Origin: Proteobacteria bacterium TMED61
Lineage (GTDB): Bacteria > Pseudomonadota > Gammaproteobacteria > Arenicellales > UBA868
Reading direction: 5' to 3'
Length of the DNA stretch: 35,195 nt
Assembly: GCA_002171735.1 (NCBI GenBank)
Contig: NHDO01000008.1
Coordinates: forward strand, 1 to 35,195
The first letter of the stretch is position 1. The number at the start of each line of letters is the position of its first letter. This document shows, one piece after another, positions 26,886-35,195 of the stretch. The position numbers and the translations under genes were made by a program. The notes beneath the pieces are model-generated. The model saw only the letters and a list, made by a program, of their open reading frames with translations, did not search any database and had not been told where the DNA came from.

Positions 26886-29800
26886 GTGCTATCTCCCACC
26901 AATGCATCCAGATCCGCGATCAGGGAACCTTGTGGCCGGTCGAAGAAGACACCGCTACCGGAATGTACGGGATGCATCCCCCGCAGAAAAAGATAATACA
27001 CGCCGCCAAAGTGCTGCTCGTACTGATAGCCGTCTATCCGTGACCGCAGCCATCGGTGCAGCGCCACGCTGTAGATGAGGTACTGCAGGGTGTAGGCCGA
27101 CTGATGCATCGCGGTATCAAGCGCCTTGGTGCCATAGTCAGAAAAATTCGGCCCAAGGTAATTCGACTTGTAGTCGGCCAAAAAAAATCTTCCGTCATGG
27201 ACAAACACCAGATCGATAAAGCCGCGCATAAATCCCGTCAACGCCTCAAAGCCGTCGCGATCAAGTGCCGCCTCAACCGCGAAATGCAGCCCTTTTGCAT
27301 GCCGGGACAGCACATCGCGCCACCGAATGCCATCGAGTCCATCGACCGGATAACAAAAGGCCATCTCATCGACCCGGTCTCGCCTGGCCAGCATACCGAG
27401 GTGTAATCCTTGATCATTGAGCGGGACAGTAAGCACCTGCTGCAGCATGTTGTTGATCACAGGCGTCCAGTGATCATCGAAACCATACTCGCCCAATACC
27501 TGCTGAACGGTGTCGCCGTGCCCGGCAACTGAATCATCGCGAAAGTCGATGAGCTCAAAAATCCGGTGCAGGCAGGTGCCTGCCCGGGCACCTCGCGGAA
27601 ACGAGAAAAAATCCCGCTCGCCATCCGATGGGCCGGGCTGCATCTGTGGATCATAGTCAGGCAGCGTACTGTCGTGCCCGGTCGACAGTGAACTGAAACT
27701 GCCCATCTGCCAACTGCGACTGAGCTGACGCGACGCCTGTCGGGCCTTGAGCCTTTGTGGTTTTCCCTGGCCTGCCTCATCAGCCGCGGGCACCTGCTCG
27801 GGCAGGCGCTGTATCTCAATCACACCGCCCGACGCCTTTGAGAGCGCCTTAAGCGCATCATCAAGGTCTTCATCCGAAAGAGTCTTGAAATGGCTTGCAA
27901 GACGATCAACGAGACCCGTGTCGTTTTCCTCTTTTTGTTGCGCCGGACGGTGCAGCAACCAGGAAAGCGCGGAGGTAGCCGCTCCATTCACCACCCCATA
28001 AGCAAGATAGCAACGGCTTTGCGCCCGGGTCAGCGCAACATACAAAAGCCGCAGATTCTCGGCAAGCTCCTCTTCTTTGGCACACGCCTGGTGAGTCGCG
28101 AACTGCTCCGAACCGAAATCAGCCCAAAGACTGTCTTCGGCCGACGCGTCATGAAACAACACACTTGAGGCCTGCTGGGTTCTCAGCGTGCCTTCCCAGG
28201 CAAAGGGGACGAAAACCACGGGATACTGCAGGCCCTTGCTTGCATGCATCGTCACAATCCGCACGCGGTTGTCGTCGCTTTCCAGTCGGAGCAGGGTCGA
28301 CTCTTCCACCGTCGACGGCTCCTGGCGCATGGTGGAAAACCAATTCAGCGCGGCCGGGATATCCATATGATGGGAAGCACCAGCAGCAACACACTCAGCA
28401 AGATGCAAGAGGTTGGTCAGGCGTCGCTCACCGCCAGCGAGACCTGCCACGCGCGGCAGCACTTTGCACTCGGACGTTAGCTCACCAAACATTCGCATGA
28501 AACCATTTCGCCGCCAGCGTTCATGCCAACGGTGAAAACGCGCAAACCAGGCATCCCACCCGCTCGAATTCGCTTCTAGGGCAAGCAGTTCCGAGACATC
28601 TAGCCCCATCAGGTCAGTCACCAGTGCCGCACGTAGCAGAGGCTCCCGGCGTGGCTGGGCGACAGCCTGAAGAACACGCTCAAGCTCCATCGCTTCAAAG
28701 GTGTCAAACACACTTTCGTGGCCCTGACGCACGCTCGGTATCCCGGAGGCGCCGAGTGCGTGCTGCACTGCGATGCCCTCAAAATGATTGCGCACCAGCA
28801 CGGCGATATCCTGTGGGCGAAGTGGTTCGTCGCCGAGCGTGGTACCAGCATCGTAAAGACGCCTGATCTCGTTAGCGACCGCCACACTACCCTCGGCCCG
28901 GGCGACGCCTTTGGTAACGAGGCGATCCGATTCCCCACGCGCCAGCGTCCAGACCACCATCGATGCGCTGCAGTGCGGGTCATTTAGCGCAGATGTGCTG
29001 CCCGCCGAAACAGCGTCTGCAAACGGAATGGCGTCATAGACAAAACTGTTTTCCCGTCCGCGTGAGGAAAAGAGGGTATTGACCGCGGTGACAAGATCTG
29101 CGGTGGCGCGGTGATTGGTATCCAGGGTGTAGCACGCTGTCGCGTTTTGTCGCGCCTTGAGATAGGCAAAAATATCCGCCCCGCGGAATGAATAGATCGC
29201 CTGTTTAGGATCACCGACCATGAAGACCGGCTGCTTACCATTGCCATAGATGGTCTTGAAGATCTGATACTGCACAGGGTCGGTATCCTGAAATTCATCC
29301 AGTAACGCCGCCGGGTAGTCAGTACGCAAACGAGCGACAAGTGCGCCGGAACTGTCCGCAGAAAGCGCCGTGTTCAGGTTCAGTAGCAGATCATCGTAGG
29401 CCTGCACCCCCCGCTGCGCCTTGAGCTCCCGCTGTCCGGCAACGGCGCGAAGTCGCATCTCATGAAGCCAGTTAATCAAACGTGACCGTGCAGCCTCCTC
29501 ATAGGCATCAAGCTGCGACACCAGGGTGTCCAGTTGTTCAAAGAACACATGATCTGGCACCGATGCCCCTTTTTTGACTGCGCCAGGTCCCGACAAAGTC
29601 GTGCAGGTGAGTTTCCTCACGCCTTGAAACGTATCCAATCTTCCGGTGTCCGCAAATGAATGCGAAAAGATGGCGTCAAACTCACGGATCCACGCCGGCA
29701 TGCTGGCCAGCCGGTACCGGTTACGGTTAAGCCCTGACGCCGAATCGATCAGCAGCGCACTGATTTCATCCCGATGCTCGGTCCAGCAATCAGCCGCATC

Positions 29801-30466
29801 ACGAAAAGCATCAGTGAGCGCACTCTCGCGTTTGGCAAGATCTCCTGCATCCGGCGGAGTCGATATGCCGATAAAGGGCTTGCCTACAAGCGGGCTCAGG
29901 CGCTTGCGAAGATCATCGGCGCTGCGCAGTTTCTCCTTGCTTGAAAGCCAATTCACCCAGCAGGCGCTAGCGGGATAGATCTCTTTTCGCCACAGATCGT
30001 CAAACACCTCTGCCAACAAAGACTCATCGTTGGGCGTCAGTTCAGTGTTAAGCGACATGCCACTCTGAAATGCGCTGTCGCTGAGTACGCGCTCACAGAA
30101 CGCATGAATTGTGAAGACCGCTGCCTGATCAAAGTCAGCCAGGGCACGGCGAAATTTGCGGACCGACGTCCGTTCATCATGGCCTGCGGCGAGGAGCGGC
30201 CCGATCATTGGATCAGCACAGACACCGGGGCTTTCAAAAGCCTCAAGCACACGAACAAGAGCATCGCGAAGACGTTGACGCAGTTCACCGGTAGCGGCCC
30301 GCGTATAGGTCACCACCAGAATTTTGCCAACCGGCAAATCCTGCTCAAGCAGCAAGCGCAAATAAAGTGCTGTGATGGTCCAGGTTTTGCCCGTGCCGGC
30401 AGCCGCCTCCACCAGATTGACACCCTCGAGCGGGACCGCAAAAGGATCGAGCGATCGGATACTCAT
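26882..30466 (-). CDS. recB: Exodeoxyribonuclease V subunit beta
   Basis: 1194 aa UvrD-like: LVEAAAGTGKTWTITALYLRLLLE, LLDEFQDTDPVQYQIF, MVGDPKQAIYSFRGADIFAYL; C-terminal nuclease GFMRGFIDLVFVHDGRFFLADYKSN. Confidence 0.97.
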   Translation of the reverse strand: MSIRSLDPFAVPLEGVNLVEAAAGTGKTWTITALYLRLLLEQDLPVGKILVVTYTRAATGELRQRLRDALVRVLEAFESPGVCADPMIGPLLAAGHDERTSVRKFRRALADFDQAAVFTIHAFCERVLSDSAFQSGMSLNTELTPNDESLLAEVFDDLWRKEIYPASACWVNWLSSKEKLRSADDLRKRLSPLVGKPFIGISTPPDAGDLAKRESALTDAFRDAADCWTEHRDEISALLIDSASGLNRNRYRLASMPAWIREFDAIFSHSFADTGRLDTFQGVRKLTCTTLSGPGAVKKGASVPDHVFFEQLDTLVSQLDAYEEAARSRLINWLHEMRLRAVAGQRELKAQRGVQAYDDLLLNLNTALSADSSGALVARLRTDYPAALLDEFQDTDPVQYQIFKTIYGNGKQPVFMVGDPKQAIYSFRGADIFAYLKARQNATACYTLDTNHRATADLVTAVNTLFSSRGRENSFVYDAIPFADAVSAGSTSALNDPHCSASMVVWTLARGESDRLVTKGVARAEGSVAVANEIRRLYDAGTTLGDEPLRPQDIAVLVRNHFEGIAVQHALGASGIPSVRQGHESVFDTFEAMELERVLQAVAQPRREPLLRAALVTDLMGLDVSELLALEANSSGWDAWFARFHRWHERWRRNGFMRMFGELTSECKVLPRVAGLAGGERRLTNLLHLAECVAAGASHHMDIPAALNWFSTMRQEPSTVEESTLLRLESDDNRVRIVTMHASKGLQYPVVFVPFAWEGTLRTQQASSVLFHDASAEDSLWADFGSEQFATHQACAKEEELAENLRLLYVALTRAQSRCYLAYGVVNGAATSALSWLLHRPAQQKEENDTGLVDRLASHFKTLSDEDLDDALKALSKASGGVIEIQRLPEQVPAADEAGQGKPQRLKARQASRQLSRSWQMGSFSSLSTGHDSTLPDYDPQMQPGPSDGERDFFSFPRGARAGTCLHRIFELIDFRDDSVAGHGDTVQQVLGEYGFDDHWTPVINNMLQQVLTVPLNDQGLHLGMLARRDRVDEMAFCYPVDGLDGIRWRDVLSRHAKGLHFAVEAALDRDGFEALTGFMRGFIDLVFVHDGRFFLADYKSNYLGPNFSDYGTKALDTAMHQSAYTLQYLIYSVALHRWLRSRIDGYQYEQHFGGVYYLFLRGMHPVHSGSGVFFDRPQGSLIADLDALVGDST

Positions 30467-33400
30467 CCGCGCGCCTCCTGCACCCTTTGTGCTGGCGTAC
30501 CGAAAACCAGTGACGCGAGCGATTCGAATTCGCTGTCGAGTACCGTATCGAGTCGGTCGCGAAACGCCAAGGCAAAAAACGGATCAGCTGACTCACCCAC
30601 GGCCGAGGCGTGTTCGGATCCCGCCCAGGTTCTGTAGGCGTTGGCAAGCGGCGTTTTAGCCGCCGACACATAAGCCCAGGCACTTCTTGGAAAAAACGGC
30701 AACGGCCGGCAAAGTCCTTCGCGGTAAAGACCAACAAGTTCATGCAGTGTTGACGCCGCGTCCTCTTCCGGCAAAAAACTGACGATGCCCTCAACATCAA
30801 CCAGATGGGTATGGTGCGAAGGTGCACCGGCATCGGAATTCAGCAGAAGATGGGCACACCACGCCCGCAGCATGACCCACGGGCTCAGCGCATCAACCGA
30901 CCACAGGACCTGTCCTTTCGGCCCCACGTTCTCGAGCACCGCATTAAGCCGCCAGCCTCCCAGTTCGGTTTCGACCGCAACAGTTTTTCCGCGTTCCCCG
31001 TCTAGCAACGGGGCAAGATGCACCATCACCGGGGCTGCCTCAGTCCACGCCCGCTGTGCGGCAAGCACGCCTGGGGTACCGGATGGCAGCTCGCCGCCGA
31101 GACGGGACCGCTCGATAAAAATCCCGGCCTCCTCTTTGGAGATCTGCGCCGCAAGCGCAGCCCGCTCGAGCGCACGGCGGCCGCGGGCATCAAGGGCCAT
31201 GGGTTCACGGACCGGCATAAGGGCAGCGCCCGACTCGAGCGAGATATTGAGACGACCCTTAAGGAGCGCCCTGGCTGGATTAGCCAAAAAATCGACCAAC
31301 CGATCCAGCGGAAGGTCCCCCGGATCTGGCGCATCAAGCGCCACTTCAAAAAGCGGCGGTGTTTCCCGGCCCACAGCTGCTTCCGGAGGCAGCATCTCCT
31401 CGGCATAACTGAAAAGTCCTGACGAGCCATCAAAGTACCGTCTGCTGAAAGGCTGCAGCGGATGATGCACGGTCAATGCCGCAGACCGATTAGGATCTCC
31501 TGTCAGGGCATCAATCTCTTCCAGCAGTTCACTGACGACGATGGAAGGCGGCTGCACACTGTCGTCGCGGGCGCTGGCACCGGTATAACTGATATAGAGC
31601 GCCGAACGGGCGCTGCTCAAGACTTCTAAAAATGCCTGCCGATCCTCATCCCGGCGGTGTCGGTCACCCATCCGGGGCTCAAGACGCATGCGGTCGAGTC
31701 CATATGCGCTTTCCCGACCGGGGAAATGGTCGCCATTCATCCCTAAAAGACAGGTCAGCCGCGCCGGCACGGAACGGCCATGCGCCAACGTCGCAAAGGT
31801 TACGCCACCACTCATGAAACGCCCACCGACCGCATCCCCAATACGCCGCTCCACGGCATCGCGCAACACCGGCAAAGACAACGGGGCAGAAAACCCGGCA
31901 ACCAGACCGTCACTCGCAAGCCCGGCGAGGCGCTGGCGAAGCCGCACCATGTTATCCATCTCGGCGTCGTCCGGAGTAAAGAAGCGATCCAGAATCTGAT
32001 GGCAAATCGCTATCCAGCGCGACAAAGGATATGGCTCGGACAAAGTCTGCCGAAGCGCAATCAGTTGTTCTAGAAATCCACGCCAGCGTCCGGCCGTCTC
32101 GGCGAGTGACGAATCTCCAGGCAGCACCGGAATGTATCCTTCGTAAACAGAACCCGTGTCACCCAGCGCAAACCCAAGCAGCAAGCGATCGGTGCCGCTG
32201 CGCCAGGTGTGCACGGGATTGACCGAAAGCGCCATCGACTGAAGATCTTCGGCGTCCACGCCCCAATGAATACCGAGGGCCTCTATCCAGGTCAAGATTT
32301 GCTCCACATCAGTTTCCGTAAGGGCAAATCGTCGTCGCAGCATCGGAAGATCCAGCAGCGCGCTGACCTCCCGGGCATCAAGCCGACCCTGAGGCAACCG
32401 CAGCAGAGCAAGAAAGCCCTGCACCAAAGCACTTTGCTCGGTAAGGGCATGTTCGGCGAGAGCGAAGGGAATGTGTCTGGACCCGGTTGCAGAGCCGAAC
32501 ACGGATTCAATCAGCGGGGCATAGTCACCGAGCCTCGGGATGAACACCCGGACATCCGCCGGGGTAAGACTTGGGTCACGCTCGAACACATCGAGCAGGC
32601 GGTCGTGCAGCACCTCGACTTCACGCATCGGACCATGGCAGACGTGCGCCTCGATTGAACGGTCATCAGCGGCAAGCTCCGGCGGCGGCGCTTGACGACT
32701 GTCAAGAAGTTCCACGATGTCCGACTGGATCACGCCGAGCAGCGTGCTCCGCCCGGGCACCTGATAGTTTTCCGACTCGTTAGCTTCCAAACCGATCAGC
32801 TGTACGAGCGTTTCACGACCAAGCCGGCCCATCGACGCCAGCAGGCGGTTGCCCTGATCCAGATAGGCGTCCGCTTCTTCGCCATGAGTAGCCAGCAGCC
32901 GCGCGCGTTCCCGGTCACTGATAATCTCACCCCAGTACCCTCCGCTGAAGTTGAGGTGGTAAAGGTGCACCTCGGTATGCCGAGCTACTGTGGAGATGAG
33001 TTCGAGAAATGCTGGCGACAATCCGGTAAGGGCAAAGAGTGAAAGCCGCTCGGGCAGCGCACCGTCACTTATCGACCTGGCCTTCAGGCGATCAAACAAC
33101 TGATTGCGCCATCTCAGCCAATGGCGCGTATCCCCCTCGCTGATGAGGCGTTGCCATAGCGCCCCCTGCCAGTGTGCGGCATCACCGCGCTCCCAGTCGA
33201 TAACCCAATCGGGTCGAAACACCAGATACTGTTCATAAAGGCGACCCATCTGCCGCGCGAGTTGCCAGCGGTGCAGTTCGTTGCTGTCCTTGAGGTAGCG
33301 TGACAACGCCGAATGCCGTGATGTGAATGTAGAGTCATCCAGTGCCGGCAACACACGCCAAGCCAGGGCGTCCGCTGAAAAAGCGTTACTGTCAGGTACT

Positions 33401-33633
33401 TCGTCCAGGGTGTCTCGAAAGATCTGCCAGAGGAGTCTTGCCGGCAGCAGCCAGCGGATGTTGGCACTGATACCGGTTTCAGCGGCGAGGCGAATCGTCA
33501 GCCACTCGCTGATCGCCGTGCCTGGAACAGCGATGATCTCCGGGGTGAGAACTTCACTGAGCGGCGTTTCGAGATTGCGCCGAAGCTTCTCGGCAAGATC
33601 TTCCAGGCGATTGGCGTGGTGCAGATGCAGCAT
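30463..33633 (-). CDS. recC: Exodeoxyribonuclease V subunit gamma
   Basis: 1056 aa, MLHLHHANRLEDLAEKL, VQGFLALLRLPQGRLDAREVSALLDLPMLRRRF, CLLGMNGDHFPGRE; 4-bp overlap with recB. Confidence 0.95.
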   Translation of the reverse strand: MLHLHHANRLEDLAEKLRRNLETPLSEVLTPEIIAVPGTAISEWLTIRLAAETGISANIRWLLPARLLWQIFRDTLDEVPDSNAFSADALAWRVLPALDDSTFTSRHSALSRYLKDSNELHRWQLARQMGRLYEQYLVFRPDWVIDWERGDAAHWQGALWQRLISEGDTRHWLRWRNQLFDRLKARSISDGALPERLSLFALTGLSPAFLELISTVARHTEVHLYHLNFSGGYWGEIISDRERARLLATHGEEADAYLDQGNRLLASMGRLGRETLVQLIGLEANESENYQVPGRSTLLGVIQSDIVELLDSRQAPPPELAADDRSIEAHVCHGPMREVEVLHDRLLDVFERDPSLTPADVRVFIPRLGDYAPLIESVFGSATGSRHIPFALAEHALTEQSALVQGFLALLRLPQGRLDAREVSALLDLPMLRRRFALTETDVEQILTWIEALGIHWGVDAEDLQSMALSVNPVHTWRSGTDRLLLGFALGDTGSVYEGYIPVLPGDSSLAETAGRWRGFLEQLIALRQTLSEPYPLSRWIAICHQILDRFFTPDDAEMDNMVRLRQRLAGLASDGLVAGFSAPLSLPVLRDAVERRIGDAVGGRFMSGGVTFATLAHGRSVPARLTCLLGMNGDHFPGRESAYGLDRMRLEPRMGDRHRRDEDRQAFLEVLSSARSALYISYTGASARDDSVQPPSIVVSELLEEIDALTGDPNRSAALTVHHPLQPFSRRYFDGSSGLFSYAEEMLPPEAAVGRETPPLFEVALDAPDPGDLPLDRLVDFLANPARALLKGRLNISLESGAALMPVREPMALDARGRRALERAALAAQISKEEAGIFIERSRLGGELPSGTPGVLAAQRAWTEAAPVMVHLAPLLDGERGKTVAVETELGGWRLNAVLENVGPKGQVLWSVDALSPWVMLRAWCAHLLLNSDAGAPSHHTHLVDVEGIVSFLPEEDAASTLHELVGLYREGLCRPLPFFPRSAWAYVSAAKTPLANAYRTWAGSEHASAVGESADPFFALAFRDRLDTVLDSEFESLASLVFGTPAQRVQEARG

Positions 33634-33755
33634 GGGCGACCGCTCAGCGGACAGTAATGACCAGAAAATCCATTCGCGCGATTATGGCCTGAGGACGTCT
33701 CACCAGGTGAGCCCACTGCGCGCCGCAGTTGCCTGGCACAACCACGGGTACGTCC

Positions 33756-35195
33756 TTACGCGTGGCTCCCCCGGGTCGCCCGGCTGATCAAGGCCGAGAA
33801 GTCACAGTCCCTCGGCAAGGTGCCAAAAGCACCACGATAATGCGAACCCAGTCGCGACCGGCAGAACGCCTGCGCCACTGCCGTGGGTGCATACCGGACA
33901 AGCAAAGACCCCTGCAGGGTCAGTGCCATCATTTCGGCAATAGTGCGCATGCCAGCCTCGATGTTTTCGGGCTGACGAAGCTCGCACGCAAGCTCATCGA
34001 TTGCGCGATCAAGATAATCATCGCTGCCGCGGCCTTTTTCAAGTTCAGCCATCAACGCAGCAATCACCTCGGGCTCGCGACCGATTGCACGCAACACATC
34101 GAGCCCCATCACGTTGCCCGACCCTTCCCAGATGGAATTCACCGGGGCTTCGCGGTAGAGCCTGGGCATGATGCTGTCCTCGATATAACCCGGACCCCCG
34201 TGACACTCCATGGCTTCGAAGACCAGATAGGGGCAACGGCGGGTATTCCAGTACTTGGCGACTGCTGTGCCAAGGCGCGCAATCGCGGTCTCATGGGGGT
34301 CATCAGAGTGATCCATTGCGCTTGCGACCCGTAGCCCGAGTGCCAACGCCGCTTCAGTCTCAAGGGCCATATCGGCAAGGACATTGCGCATCAGCGGTTG
34401 GTCAATCAGGCGTTCACCAAACGCCCGGCGATGCGTAGTATGGTGCAGCGCCTGTACCAGCGCCTGACGCATCATTCCCGCCGAAGACATGGCGCAGTAA
34501 ATGCGGTTACCCGCCACCATATCAATGATGGTTCTGACCCCACGACCCTCCTCACCCACCATCAGACCATAGGTTTGTTCAAATTCAATCTCAGTCGAAG
34601 CGTTGGAACGGTTGCCGAGCTTATCCTTGATACGCTGAATCGCCAGGTTGTTGCGTCCCCCGTCGGGCCGCCAGCGGGGCACCAGAAAACACGAGACCGC
34701 CTGTTCCCCGGTTTTTGCCAGTACCAGAAAAGCATCACACATGGGCGCTGAACAGAAAAACTTGTGACCCGTCAGCAGGTACTCCGCGCCCGGGCCGTTG
34801 CCTTCTCCTGCCGGCACCGCTTGGGTGGAATTGGTGCGTACATCTGAACCACCCTGCTTTTCGGTCATGAACATACCGACCAAGGCACCGGTTTTTTCGG
34901 TGACCGGGATATCCCGCCGGTCGTAGGTATTGGAGAGAACCCGTGGCAACCAGTCTGTTTCGATAAGCGGAGTGCTGCGAAGACTCGGAACCGCTGAATA
35001 GGTCATCGCCATGGGACACATTACCCCGCCCTCGGGCTGGCTGAACATATAGGTCAGCACAGCCTGTCCAAGATGGCCCGCGTTGCCTTCGTGGTGCCAA
35101 GCGAAGTTGTGCAACTGATGGGATACCGCCAAGTGCATCAAGTCATGGTACGCCGGGTGGAACTCAACCGAGTTAATGCGCATGCCGTAGCGATC
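33756..35195 (-). CDS. aidB: AidB-like acyl-CoA dehydrogenase, 5' end cut by right window edge
   Basis: MTEKQGGSDVRTNST, LTGHKFFCSAPMCDAFLVLAKT, IQRIKDKLGNRSNASTEIEFE, FEAMECHGGPGYIEDSIMPRLYREAPVNSIWEGSGNVMGLDVLR. Frame remains open beyond Met 35183 (upstream codons read DRYG-MRINSVEFHPAYH), so the N-terminus lies outside the window. Confidence 0.9.
   Translation of the reverse strand, partial: DRYGMRINSVEFHPAYHDLMHLAVSHQLHNFAWHHEGNAGHLGQAVLTYMFSQPEGGVMCPMAMTYSAVPSLRSTPLIETDWLPRVLSNTYDRRDIPVTEKTGALVGMFMTEKQGGSDVRTNSTQAVPAGEGNGPGAEYLLTGHKFFCSAPMCDAFLVLAKTGEQAVSCFLVPRWRPDGGRNNLAIQRIKDKLGNRSNASTEIEFEQTYGLMVGEEGRGVRTIIDMVAGNRIYCAMSSAGMMRQALVQALHHTTHRRAFGERLIDQPLMRNVLADMALETEAALALGLRVASAMDHSDDPHETAIARLGTAVAKYWNTRRCPYLVFEAMECHGGPGYIEDSIMPRLYREAPVNSIWEGSGNVMGLDVLRAIGREPEVIAALMAELEKGRGSDDYLDRAIDELACELRQPENIEAGMRTIAEMMALTLQGSLLVRYAPTAVAQAFCRSRLGSHYRGAFGTLPRDCDFSALISRATRGSHA

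Noticed and set aside
1-35195. Mobile element, prophage, CRISPR or defence island
   Set aside because: No integrase, transposase, phage structural gene, spaced direct-repeat array, toxin-antitoxin or restriction-modification gene was recognised; recBCD here looks like the housekeeping operon.

Overview
The window reads as an ordinary, gene-dense bacterial chromosome segment, probably gammaproteobacterial (inferred from gene content: linked recC-recB-recD, aidB-like, gloB, DUF1244). I saw no rRNA, tRNA, CRISPR, IS element, phage or plasmid hallmark. About 29 coding regions are supportable. Both window edges cut genes: a DUF1295-like membrane protein on the left, which the ORF track does not list, and an AidB-like acyl-CoA dehydrogenase on the right. 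The main blocks, left to right, are: DUF1295-like <- -> photolyase; a NYN-LOTUS protein with a small downstream partner; a lipoprotein, glutaredoxin-like protein, LysE exporter and SDR; a noncanonical IMPDH-family protein; an AbrB-type membrane protein; a probable operon DUF1244-gloB-PNPOx-like-fused HyuA/HyuB; a TMADH/DgcA-type flavoprotein; two GT2 genes facing an EamA transporter; a rhomboid and an AllA-like gene; and recC-recB-recD. No obviously new defence or mobile system is visible. The observations most worth checking are the IMPDH-family protein with an altered catalytic loop and an apparently missing catalytic Arg, the DgcA-like demethylase whose substrate-bowl residues differ from TMADH and which lies tail-to-tail with the fused hydantoinase/oxoprolinase, the NYN-LOTUS pair, and several perfect inverted repeats in promoter-like gaps (3969-3989, 22465-22507, 370-446).
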